Assembly (NCBI GenBank): GCA_964575605.1
Contig: CAZNRN010000001.1
Location: forward strand, 152,753-216,752
DNA from: JAPWJZ01 sp964575605
Lineage (GTDB): Bacteria; Pseudomonadota; Alphaproteobacteria; Micavibrionales; UBA2020
DNA: 64,000 nt
Direction: 5' to 3'
Below, piece by piece: positions 40,966-49,071 of the stretch. How positions within the stretch are numbered: the stretch's first letter is position 1; each line of letters starts with the position of its first letter. The notes beneath the pieces were generated by a model, which saw only the letters and a list, made by a program, of their open reading frames with translations, made no database searches and was not told where the DNA came from. A program made the translations under genes and the position numbers.

Positions 40966-42486
40966 TTATTTTATGTGGAAGCGCTTGCGGGCGGCCTCGG
41001 CCTGCTCTTTCAGCAGAATCATGTCGCGGTGGGCCCGCAGCCCTGCCTCGGTCTCGGCGTGTTTGTGTTTCAGTTCTTCTTGCAGTGCAGCAGGGAATCG
41101 CCTGAAGACGTCGCGATATTCGTCGTCGCGCGCAAGCCAGAGGCTGTGATCGCACAATGATGACGCGCCGCCTTTTTCGCAGAGCAGGTCGAGCGCGTTT
41201 TCGCCATGCGGGCTTGATGCCGTCAATTCCGCCAGCGTGATTTTTTCTTTAGCGCTTTTGAAAGCTTCAATCGCTTTCGTGCCCTCGCCCGCTGCCGCCA
41301 GGGCGATAAACCCGCTGCGCTGCGACGGCAGGACAGTGCGCAGCGTTTCCACGGTCAGCGGGCCCATGGCCGCGACATCGGCGGCGTCGAGTTTCTTTTC
41401 CGCCGCTTCGACGCGCTGCACGATGGTGTTCGAGGGGTCGGAAGGGCGCGTAGGCGTGGCGCGGAATTTCGCGTCCTTCACCGCGGCGCGGCCGTCGCGG
41501 CGCGGGTCGGCGCCGCGCTTCAAGGCTTCGTCGACTAGGTCGAGCGAGTTCGCTTCGACCCCGCGGCGCAGGCCGATATTCACATCGCCGCCCATATCCA
41601 TGAGCTTCGCGCAAAGCCGGGCGTAATCGCCGTAGCGCACGGGGTTGAAGCCGCGGAAGGCGAGGTATCCCGCGCGGTCGAGCGCAGTATCGATCAGCTC
41701 TTTTTTGTCGGGCATGGCATCAAAGGCGGGATGCGTGACAAGGCGCTGCACCGCATCGGGCGAACGGCCGGAGGATGCCTTCGGAAGCGCTTTCCTGATA
41801 AGGTCCTGCATGTCGTCGCCGCGGTCTTCGGCCGCTTGCAGCAGCGCGTTGAAGGCGGGCATGATGCCGGCTGAATGGTGCGCGCGGTTGCGCACCTCGT
41901 CGTCGCAAAGGGCTGCGATGCCTTCGACAACGTCGCCGCCCTTTTGCATCATCTCCAGCGCCTTCGGCATATTGCCCGTCAGCGCATGGGCTTTCAGCGC
42001 TGTTGTATAATCGCGGCCTTTTAAGAGCAGGAATTGTGCGATTTCAGGCTTGCCGTTGGCAATACAGCTGGCGAGGCCGCGGCTTTCGGCGGCCTTCACA
42101 TCCGCCCCCGCGTTACAAAGCTTTTCAACCAGCGGCAGGGAGCCTTTGACCGCTGCGGCATAAAGCGCGGCATCCAGTGTCTTCTGGTCGTAATCGCCCG
42201 TCGACAGGAAGTAGTCGACCACGGCCTCCTGCCCCTTGAAGGCAGCCATATAAAGAGGCGCGTTCAAGGCCTCTTCGAACGGATGCATATTCAGGAGGGA
42301 ATAGAATTCCATGTTGACGCGGTCCTGCAGGCCAACCATGAACGAGGAAACATCGCCCTTCAGCAAGCCGGTTTCCCCGCCCTGCGCGATATATTCCTTC
42401 ACGTCATCCAGTTTCCCCGCCATGGCGGCCATCATGATCTGGCGTGTGCGGGCGGTGTCGGCTGAGGGAGTAAGTGATTTTTTCAT
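40966..42486 (-). CDS. Ankyrin-type protein with shared C-terminal module (506 aa)
   Basis: The N-terminal half has ankyrin-like units (APLYMAAFKGQEAVVDYFLS, ALYAAAVKGSLPLVEKLCNA). The middle is helical. The C-terminal part has SGFIALAAAGEGTKAIEAFK, NALDLLCEKGGASSLCDHSL and LWLARDDEYRDVFRRFPAAL, matching the module of its neighbours. It ends in the basic FHIK. It overlaps the upstream gene by 4 bp (ATGA) and closes a three-gene operon. Confidence 0.78.
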   Translation of the reverse strand: MKKSLTPSADTARTRQIMMAAMAGKLDDVKEYIAQGGETGLLKGDVSSFMVGLQDRVNMEFYSLLNMHPFEEALNAPLYMAAFKGQEAVVDYFLSTGDYDQKTLDAALYAAAVKGSLPLVEKLCNAGADVKAAESRGLASCIANGKPEIAQFLLLKGRDYTTALKAHALTGNMPKALEMMQKGGDVVEGIAALCDDEVRNRAHHSAGIMPAFNALLQAAEDRGDDMQDLIRKALPKASSGRSPDAVQRLVTHPAFDAMPDKKELIDTALDRAGYLAFRGFNPVRYGDYARLCAKLMDMGGDVNIGLRRGVEANSLDLVDEALKRGADPRRDGRAAVKDAKFRATPTRPSDPSNTIVQRVEAAEKKLDAADVAAMGPLTVETLRTVLPSQRSGFIALAAAGEGTKAIEAFKSAKEKITLAELTASSPHGENALDLLCEKGGASSLCDHSLWLARDDEYRDVFRRFPAALQEELKHKHAETEAGLRAHRDMILLKEQAEAARKRFHIK

Positions 42487-43592
42487 GGCTTCGGTGTACG
42501 GCGAAGAGTGAAGCGGCCGTTTTCGGCAAGTTCCTTCAACCGCACGCGTTGCGCCTCGGCGGAGAAGGCTGCGGGGTCAAGCGCCGCTTCGGCGCGAAGC
42601 TCTTTCAATGCGGCATGAAGAGGCACGATTTCTTCGGGCGCGTTCTTCCAGATGTTCACGTCGAGCAACAATTTTTCCTCGCCGCGGGAAACGAGGATGG
42701 AGAGGGCGGAAACGCCGTTTTTATCCTTGCGCGTGAGGTCGGTGACCCGCAGCGGTTTCTCGGTTTCTTTCAGCGCGGCCTTGATGACGTCGCGGAATTC
42801 CCCCGCGCGCGCGGCCAGTTGCAATAGGCTGACGTTGGGCTTTTCGAGTCCGGCGGGGATTTCGCGGAAGTTCTCCAGCCTGTCGTAGCCGTTGGAAAGG
42901 TACGCGTAGTAATGCGCCCAGGTCTGCACCTCGCGCCGCATGATGTCGGAAAGCGCGCTTTCGCCGCCCTTCTGCTTCACCAGCTGCGGGTTTTTCTGCT
43001 GGAAATCGGCAATTGCGCCCTTCATACCGGCAGCGGTCGAGGGGCGGTAGATTTCGGCGCCCTTGCCGTGCAGGTAGGCCATCATCGGCCCGTTGCCCGC
43101 GTAAAGCGCCGCAGCAAAAGCGCCGCCGCCCAGAAATATATCTTCGCCCCGCACACGGAAGATTTCCATCGCGGCAGGGTCGCCGACGCCGCAAAGCTTT
43201 TCGACCGCCTTGCCGGAGGTGGCGAGCTTTTGCACCAATAAATGCTGCACGACAGGCAGTGCCATGTCGGCATGGCGCAGGCAGAGGTTTTCGACCAGCT
43301 CCGCGCCTTCGGCAGCCGTCAGGCGGAAGCCCTTGTCGAATACTGTTTTCACGATTTCCAGCTGGCCTGCGGCGGCGGCCATTTGTACGGCCTCTTTTGA
43401 AAACTGCTGGTAGGGGATGTCTTTTGCATCCTTCACCAGTTTTTCAAGCTTCGCCCAGTCCGAGACGCGCGCCGCTTCGCGCAGGGTGAACAGGAAATTC
43501 CAGGTGTCGTCATGCGACGCGCCGTTGAAATCGTCGCGGTAGCCATCCGCCTGTTCGAAGGGGCGGCGGTGATGCGGGTCGCGCGCCGTCAT
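42483..43592 (-). CDS. Ankyrin-type protein with shared C-terminal module (369 aa)
   Basis: Ankyrin-like pieces are weak (VQMAAAAGQLEIVKTVFDKG near residue 70, AAALYAGNGPMMAYLHGKGA near 160). The C-terminal module is VSLLQLAARAGEFRDVIKAA, NGVSALSILVSRGEEKLLLD and VNIWKNAPEEIVPLHAAL, then the tail FTLRRTPKP. Its ATG overlaps the stop of the upstream gene and its stop overlaps the next ATG, so the three are a translationally coupled operon. Confidence 0.75.
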   Translation of the reverse strand: MTARDPHHRRPFEQADGYRDDFNGASHDDTWNFLFTLREAARVSDWAKLEKLVKDAKDIPYQQFSKEAVQMAAAAGQLEIVKTVFDKGFRLTAAEGAELVENLCLRHADMALPVVQHLLVQKLATSGKAVEKLCGVGDPAAMEIFRVRGEDIFLGGGAFAAALYAGNGPMMAYLHGKGAEIYRPSTAAGMKGAIADFQQKNPQLVKQKGGESALSDIMRREVQTWAHYYAYLSNGYDRLENFREIPAGLEKPNVSLLQLAARAGEFRDVIKAALKETEKPLRVTDLTRKDKNGVSALSILVSRGEEKLLLDVNIWKNAPEEIVPLHAALKELRAEAALDPAAFSAEAQRVRLKELAENGRFTLRRTPKP

Positions 43593-44830
43593 GCGGTGGG
43601 GCCTTTCGGCTTCAGCTTGAATTTCTGCGCCTGTTCTTTCAATGCTGCATGGTCGAGGCGCGACACAAAGCCTTTATAATCCGCCCAGTTCTTGACCTCG
43701 TCCGGCACCGCATTATCAAGCGTTTCGAGGATGCGGGGTGACGTGCGGCGCCAGTAACCGGCATCCAGCACCACGCCCGCATCGCCGCGCGCGGCAGCCA
43801 GCGTCAGCAGGTCCTGCCCGCGCTGGTTCTGGCGCAGCAGGTCATCCGGCGTAATCCCGCCTTGTCGCATCACATCCGGCAACAGCCGCGCGCGGGCCGC
43901 CAGCATCAGGCCGGTGCTGCCATCGGCTTCCACTTCCTGCCGCAGATCGGCCAGCGTATAGGCATCGCCGAACAATCCCCTGAACAGCTGGCGCTGTGCA
44001 GCCGTATAAGTTTCTTCATAGGCGGCGAAGGTCGCGCGCAGCGGGCTTTGCGGCGGCAGGTGTTTGTCGAGATTGTAGTTCTTGAAGGTAAAGTAAGGGT
44101 CGGCGCCATGGCGCAGGAAGGCCTCGGCCGTTTCGGAATACTGCAGGCCGGACGTCGCCATCATCGCCGAAACACCCGCATAGGTATCGGCAAGGTAGCC
44201 CGCGGGCGTTATCGCCGCGCATTTTTCCATCAGGGTCAGGTAATCGTCCTTGCGCGTATAGAATGCCGTCTGGTTGACACCGATGGTCAGCTTGGCAAGC
44301 GTATCTACCGCCTTGTCGCCAAAACGCGCGCCCTGGTCGATAAGGCCGGAAATGACGGAGAGTTTTTTATCCTCGGCTGCGGGCGGCAACATGCTGTCCA
44401 GCGCATCCTGCCTGTCAGCAGTAGTCTTCAAAATCGCGTCGATTGCCGCAGGCAGTTTTTCCTCGGAAAATTTGGTAAAGACGACCGCATATGAATCACG
44501 GCGCAGGATGTCCAGCGCAACGTTTTTTTCACAGAGCAGCGCGACGATATCGGCCTGCTGTTTGTTAGCGGCCGATAAAAGCAGCAGCATGCCCTGCCCT
44601 GCGGTCAGTTCAGGCTTGGAATCGAAAACGATGCGCACCATCATCAGGCTGCCCGTGGCAACGGCGGCGCGCAGCGCGCTGCCCTTGATATGGTTGGGGC
44701 AGCCGGGCGCCATTATGGTTTCCTTTACCGTCGCACAGTCGTTTTCAAGGAAGGCATCCCTCAGTCGCGCTTCGAGCGCGTCTTCGGTTCCGGATGCAAA
44801 ATTGTCGGGCGTTCCCGTCATAAGGGCCAA
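43589..44830 (-). CDS. Ankyrin-type protein with shared C-terminal module (413 aa)
   Basis: Ankyrin-like helices lie in the N-terminal third (ALRAAVATGSLMMVRIVFDS, LLLLSAANKQQADIVALLCE). The C-terminal module is STGLMLAARARLLPDVMRQG, GQDLLTLAAARGDAGVVLDA and GYWRRTSPRILETLDNAVPD, followed by the tail FKLKPKGPTA. It is the first gene of the three-gene operon ending at 40966. No export signal is visible. Confidence 0.77.
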   Translation of the reverse strand: MALMTGTPDNFASGTEDALEARLRDAFLENDCATVKETIMAPGCPNHIKGSALRAAVATGSLMMVRIVFDSKPELTAGQGMLLLLSAANKQQADIVALLCEKNVALDILRRDSYAVVFTKFSEEKLPAAIDAILKTTADRQDALDSMLPPAAEDKKLSVISGLIDQGARFGDKAVDTLAKLTIGVNQTAFYTRKDDYLTLMEKCAAITPAGYLADTYAGVSAMMATSGLQYSETAEAFLRHGADPYFTFKNYNLDKHLPPQSPLRATFAAYEETYTAAQRQLFRGLFGDAYTLADLRQEVEADGSTGLMLAARARLLPDVMRQGGITPDDLLRQNQRGQDLLTLAAARGDAGVVLDAGYWRRTSPRILETLDNAVPDEVKNWADYKGFVSRLDHAALKEQAQKFKLKPKGPTA

Positions 44831-44897
44831 TCGTTCTTGTTGCTGGATGCTGGCGGCATCCTAGCTCTAATGGGATGTTTATGTCAATCTTGCGCGC

Positions 44898-46460
44898 CTA
44901 GAGGCCGGGCTTTTTCGGCTTCAATTGCAGGTTGGCGTCTTTCGCTCTTTTCATAATCTCATTGCGGTTGATATCCGCCGCAATCGAATCGAACTGTACG
45001 CGTTTCTGCATCTGCGGCGGCATCAGCCCGTAAGCCTCAGTCACCTGTCCCGTGCGGCCCTGCCAGAAGGCGGGGTCGAAGAATTGCTGCAGCGATTTAT
45101 TTTTCCACAGCACCGTCATCACCGTGTCGTAACGGTCATCGGGGTTGAATAAATCTGCGGGCAGCAGGTAAGGGTTGTCGCCGCCCTTGGCGCCCTTGAC
45201 CAGCTGCGCGAAAACGCCAGAGCCCGCAGCCATGACAAGGCCCGTATCGCCAGAAGGCCCGCGTTTGCTGCGCAGGTCATCCAGCGAATATTCCTTGCCG
45301 AAGGTTTCAGCGAACTCGAGACGCTTGTGCCCCTGCGTGCGCTCCACGCCTTTGCGTGCGCCGTCGATGATAGCGCGGACGATTTCGCGGTTTTTGCTGC
45401 GGCGCGCATTTCGCAGCGCCTCGCCGTCAAGCTGCCGCCAGTCGGCGCCGTGTTCCATTAGCAGCAACACGGCGTCCTTGCGGCCCATGCGCGCGGCTTC
45501 GGTCAATGCGGTTTCACGCGGATACTGGCTGACGCGGTTAGGGTCGGCGCCGGCATCCAGCAGGAAGCGCAGGCGGTCCATATCACCGTTGAACGCGGCC
45601 AGACGCAGCGCGCGGCCATTGCCGGCATCGACATCGGCGCCGTTTTTCAGCAACAGTTTTGCGACTTTCAAATGCTGGTTGTCGGCAGCAGTGCTGAAGG
45701 CTTCGCTGTCGCGGGCGTCGGCCTTTTCGCCCTTGTCCAGCAGCATCTGGATGAATTCGGCATGGCCGTAGCGTGCGGCTTCGATAAGAGGCCCGTGGTT
45801 GCCGTCATCGATCTTCGCGCCTTTGGAAATCAAGTATTCACCGACAGCCACATGGTTGCCGCGCGCGGCGCGCTCCAGCGCATCGCCGCCATGGGCTGCG
45901 ACATCCGCACCTGCCTCGATAAGTTTTTTCACCACATCGAGATGCCCGCCGTCGGCGGCGTTCTTGAGCGGATCGCCGTTCCAGGCGGAATGGTCAGCGC
46001 CCTTCGACAACAGGTATTCGACCAGCGCGAGATGCCCGTGCGAGGCCGCAGTACGGAGCGGTTCGTCGCTGTAGTGGTGGATGTCGAAGCCGTGCTTTTC
46101 AACGAAAAGCTTCATCAGCTCGACGCTGCCTTTTTCGGCAACGGTCGCCGCAAGCTGGCCAAAAGTGTAGTTGTCTTTCCACGACGTGTCGCGCGAGGAA
46201 AGCTTTTCGAACATCACAGGACGGTTGTGTTCGATTGCGGCGCGGAGCGCTACGTCGACATGCTGCAGGCTGGCAGGGGATTGCAGCAGGATGTTAAAGC
46301 GCCAGTCGTTGCCCTGCTCCACCGCCTCCAGCAGGTCTTTTTCAAGGTCGTCTTTCTTGCGGAAGGGCAGCGTGGCGCGCCAGTGCTGGTCCGACAGGCT
46401 AGGCTTGCCTGCGGCGCGAGAAGGGTTCTTGTCGGCAGAAGGGTTACCGCTATCGGGCAT
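44898..46460 (-). CDS. Ankyrin-repeat protein with shared C-terminal module (520 aa)
   Basis: It has ten or so good ankyrin units (LRTAASHGHLALVEYLLSKG, LKNAADGGHLDVVKKLIEAG, LIEAARYGHAEFIQMLLDKG). The C-terminal module follows (SGDTGLVMAAGSGVFAQLVK, TVMTVLWKNKSLQQFFDPAF, FWQGRTGQVTEAYGLMPPQM) and the tail LQLKPKKPGL. The ATG at 46460 (PDSGNPSADKNPSRA) is chosen because AGGAG is 7 bp upstream. It gives the clearest view of ankyrin domain plus module. Confidence 0.87.
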   Translation of the reverse strand: MPDSGNPSADKNPSRAAGKPSLSDQHWRATLPFRKKDDLEKDLLEAVEQGNDWRFNILLQSPASLQHVDVALRAAIEHNRPVMFEKLSSRDTSWKDNYTFGQLAATVAEKGSVELMKLFVEKHGFDIHHYSDEPLRTAASHGHLALVEYLLSKGADHSAWNGDPLKNAADGGHLDVVKKLIEAGADVAAHGGDALERAARGNHVAVGEYLISKGAKIDDGNHGPLIEAARYGHAEFIQMLLDKGEKADARDSEAFSTAADNQHLKVAKLLLKNGADVDAGNGRALRLAAFNGDMDRLRFLLDAGADPNRVSQYPRETALTEAARMGRKDAVLLLMEHGADWRQLDGEALRNARRSKNREIVRAIIDGARKGVERTQGHKRLEFAETFGKEYSLDDLRSKRGPSGDTGLVMAAGSGVFAQLVKGAKGGDNPYLLPADLFNPDDRYDTVMTVLWKNKSLQQFFDPAFWQGRTGQVTEAYGLMPPQMQKRVQFDSIAADINRNEIMKRAKDANLQLKPKKPGL

Positions 46461-46648
46461 GTCGGCTCCTGAAGAAGAAACGCTGATACCTGTTAACTTT
46501 GGCACTTCGGGCGGGTGAATGCAATTGTCCGGCGTCCAGTTGTTTTCCGGAACGCTGTGCCGCCCCTAACCTCTTATTTCCATTTCACAGGCGAAAGGCT
46601 ACAATAGCCAAGTTTTTGAAAAAACGCGCCGCCCTGAAGGAGCCCGCC

Positions 46649-46873
46649 ATGTCCGCCATGAACAAATCCGAAATCACCCGCCTGCAAAAATACCTACAGG
46701 ACAAGTTCGGCAACAAGCAGTTGAGCCTGGCCGAGCGCAAGGAAGCGAAGGATTCCGTCGAGGTGATGCTGAACGGCGAATTTATCGGCGTCATTTACCG
46801 CGACGACGACGAAGGCGACATTTCTTACGACTTCAACATGGCGATCCTTGAAATGGACCTGCCCGCCGCCTGA
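46649..46873 (+). CDS. DUF3126 family protein (74 aa)
   Basis: The sequence NKSEITRLQKYLQDKFGNKQ ... VEVMLNGEFIGVIYRDDDEG, with an acidic end, is the DUF3126 family, common in alphaproteobacteria and usually conserved as a small single-domain protein of unknown function. AAGGAG lies 7 bp before the ATG at 46649; longer in-frame starts have no such site. It marks the return to core chromosome genes. Confidence 0.85.
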   Translation: MSAMNKSEITRLQKYLQDKFGNKQLSLAERKEAKDSVEVMLNGEFIGVIYRDDDEGDISYDFNMAILEMDLPAA

Positions 46874-46895
46874 CGCCTGAACTGAAGGCCACCCC

Positions 46896-48140
46896 ATGAA
46901 AATCTACGGCAAATCACTAAGCGAGGTTTTCGCCGATATGCCGTGGGCCTTCAAGGTCGTGGTTTTCTGCGGCGCGCTTTTCATCATTTTCGCCTGTTAC
47001 CATGCGACGGTTGCATGGCGTTCGTTGAAGGCGCAGGCCGGCCCACAAAGCACCCCCATGATCAAGCTGACCGACAACGCGGGCGGTGAAGATGGCATGT
47101 TCGACCCCTCGGCAGTCACCGACGGCGAAGACGTCGTCATGTCCTATACCACCCTGGCGCAGATGCGGAACTCTTCCGAGAAAGCCACCTCCATACGGCT
47201 TATCAAAACACGCGCCCCTGCCTGCGACAGATGGCAGACCGTGCGGGAGACCAGCGGCAACGGCGGCGCCGTCGAAGCGGGCTTTACGGCCATGGTAGAC
47301 GAGCCGTTAGGCCCGGATAGCCGCACACCCCTTGGTACCGGCACCTGGCGTGTTGAAACCTCCAGCCTTGTTTATGACCCCGACGACAAGGGCAACGAGT
47401 GGAAGTTATACGCATACAAGTATCTCTGGCTGGATAAATCGGCGGGCCTGCCGCAGGCCGAGATAGCGAAGCTTTACAGCTTTATTACCTACAAGCACGC
47501 ACCTGACATCACGGGCCCCTGGTCGCCCGAAGAATGGGTTTTTGCCGCCAAGCCCGATGCCCCGCCGCAGCCCTATAACACCATGGTACAGTTGCGGCTG
47601 AACCCGCTGGATCCGTCGCTGGCGGACGTGTATTTCTATTCCAGGCCCAGTGTAATTTACCACAAGGGCGTCCTTTATATGACGCTGTCGGCATATCTGC
47701 GCTCGCGCATGTCGGCGGACCGTATCATCCTTCTGGCCTCCACCGATCACGGAAAGAACTGGCAGTACCTTGGTACGCCGTTGCGCCATGATGACGTTGC
47801 AAAACTTGGTAACTACACCGTGCTGAACGGTGGTGGCCTTATCAAGAGTGAAGACCAGATTTATTTCTGGATTGTACCCGGCTCCGAAAAACTGTCGGCT
47901 CAGGGGGCAGTTTTTATGTCGTTCGACAACCTGGCCAAAGCGGTGTTGAAAGCGGATGAAAAGGGCGCACCCGAGGTTCTCACCCGCCTCAAATTAAAAG
48001 CGCTCGCGCCGGGCAAGGTCGGGGGCGGCTTCCCTGCATATGTGCCTTCGTGTGATACGGGTATTTTCAGTTCGGAATACTCTGAAATCACCAAAGGTTT
48101 CCAGATTTTCAAGACGGGTGAAAAACTCGAGGCCAATTAA
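46896..48140 (+). CDS. Membrane-anchored beta-propeller-like protein (414 aa)
   Basis: A single N-terminal membrane helix (AFKVVVFCGALFIIFACYHA, ~17-36) places the rest in the periplasm. The outer part is beta-rich, with a Trp-containing PWSPEEWVFAAKPDAPP segment and ILLASTDHGKNWQYLG near residue 280, which matches the sialidase Asp-box (S-x-D-x-G-x-x-W). This suggests a propeller fold like glycan-active or glycan-binding proteins; no catalytic set can be assigned. It follows DUF3126 by 22 bp. Confidence 0.7.
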   Translation: MKIYGKSLSEVFADMPWAFKVVVFCGALFIIFACYHATVAWRSLKAQAGPQSTPMIKLTDNAGGEDGMFDPSAVTDGEDVVMSYTTLAQMRNSSEKATSIRLIKTRAPACDRWQTVRETSGNGGAVEAGFTAMVDEPLGPDSRTPLGTGTWRVETSSLVYDPDDKGNEWKLYAYKYLWLDKSAGLPQAEIAKLYSFITYKHAPDITGPWSPEEWVFAAKPDAPPQPYNTMVQLRLNPLDPSLADVYFYSRPSVIYHKGVLYMTLSAYLRSRMSADRIILLASTDHGKNWQYLGTPLRHDDVAKLGNYTVLNGGGLIKSEDQIYFWIVPGSEKLSAQGAVFMSFDNLAKAVLKADEKGAPEVLTRLKLKALAPGKVGGGFPAYVPSCDTGIFSSEYSEITKGFQIFKTGEKLEAN

Positions 48141-48297
48141 GCGCTTGGAAGAAGTTCCGAAGACGTCCATCCCCGCGTTTGAACATTTATTTCTTTTTTC
48201 AAAAAAGCCGTTTTGGCTGTGGCGCGACGCATTGTTCTTCGCTAGTATCCGACGTACCAAAAATATCACCGAAGCGAACTATTAAAGGGAGACGTCG

Positions 48298-48915
48298 ATG
48301 GCCTCGCTCTATTTCAAATATGCCGCAATGAACTCGGGCAAGTCGACGCAACTTCTGCAAGCACAGTACAACTATTTCGAGCGGGGAATGAACCCCGTCG
48401 CGATGACGGCACAGATCGATAACCGGGGCGGGACGGGCAAAATCGCCTCCCGCCTCGGCATTGACTGCCCGGCTTATACTTTCGATGCGGCGCTTGATAT
48501 CTTCACTTTCGTCGAAGACCTCAACAAATCGAAGAAAGTCGACATTCTTTTCGTCGACGAATCACAGTTCCTGACCGAAGCGCAGGTCTTCCAATGCGCG
48601 CGCGTGGTGGATGAACTGTCCATTCCCGTGATGTGCTATGGCCTGAAAACCGATTTCATGGGCAAGCTTTTCACCGGCTCCGAAGCGCTGCTGCGCCTCG
48701 CCGACAACATCGAGGAAATCAAGGCGATCTGCTGGTGCGGCAAGAAAGCGACCATGACCGCGCGCCTGACGCCCAAGGGCGACATGATGACCGCCGGCGC
48801 ACAAATAGCCATCGGCGGCAACGATATGTACACGGCGCTCTGCCGCAAGCATTTCATGAAGGGCGAGGCCAAGGCGCTGCCCGTGCAGGCTGACAAGAAA
48901 AAATCTGCTGCCTGA
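48298..48915 (+). CDS. tdk: Thymidine kinase
   Basis: It phosphorylates thymidine to dTMP in the salvage pathway. Diagnostic features are the P-loop AAMNSGKST (~9-17), the DESQF motif (ILFVDESQFLTEAQVFQCAR, ~82-101), lid and substrate residues in CYGLKTDFMGKLFTGSEALL, and zinc Cys residues in CWCGKKAT and near CRKHF. At 205 aa it is a normal type II TK. A strong terminator follows. The start fits the family, and GGGAGACG precedes the ATG. Confidence 0.95.
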   Translation: MASLYFKYAAMNSGKSTQLLQAQYNYFERGMNPVAMTAQIDNRGGTGKIASRLGIDCPAYTFDAALDIFTFVEDLNKSKKVDILFVDESQFLTEAQVFQCARVVDELSIPVMCYGLKTDFMGKLFTGSEALLRLADNIEEIKAICWCGKKATMTARLTPKGDMMTAGAQIAIGGNDMYTALCRKHFMKGEAKALPVQADKKKSAA

Positions 48916-48934
48916 TAGCTTATCCCAGCCCGAC

Positions 48935-48967
48935 AAAAAATGCCGCCCCTTATCGGGCGGCATTTTT
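48935..48967. terminator. Strong bidirectional terminator between tdk and gyrB
   Basis: AAAAATGCCGCCC/GGGCGGCATTTTT with a short loop. It works for tdk and, reversed, for the convergent gyrB. Confidence 0.92.
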
Positions 48968-48983
48968 GCATGAGGGGTAAGCG

Positions 48984-49034
48984 TCAGGCGTCCAGGTTCT
49001 GGACTTCTAGCGCGTGTTCCTGGATGAAGTCCCG
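48984..49034. repeat. Diverged duplicate of the gyrB 3' end
   Basis: This segment, read on the minus strand, encodes DFIQEHALEVQNLDA and a stop, identical to the gyrB C-terminus, but lies 88 bp beyond the real one (49072-49122). The DNA differs at several silent positions. The spacer contains GCATGC-TTC-GCATGC. Confidence 0.85.
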
Positions 49035-49071
49035 CGCATGCTTCGCATGCAATTTTGATTCAGGCGTGACT

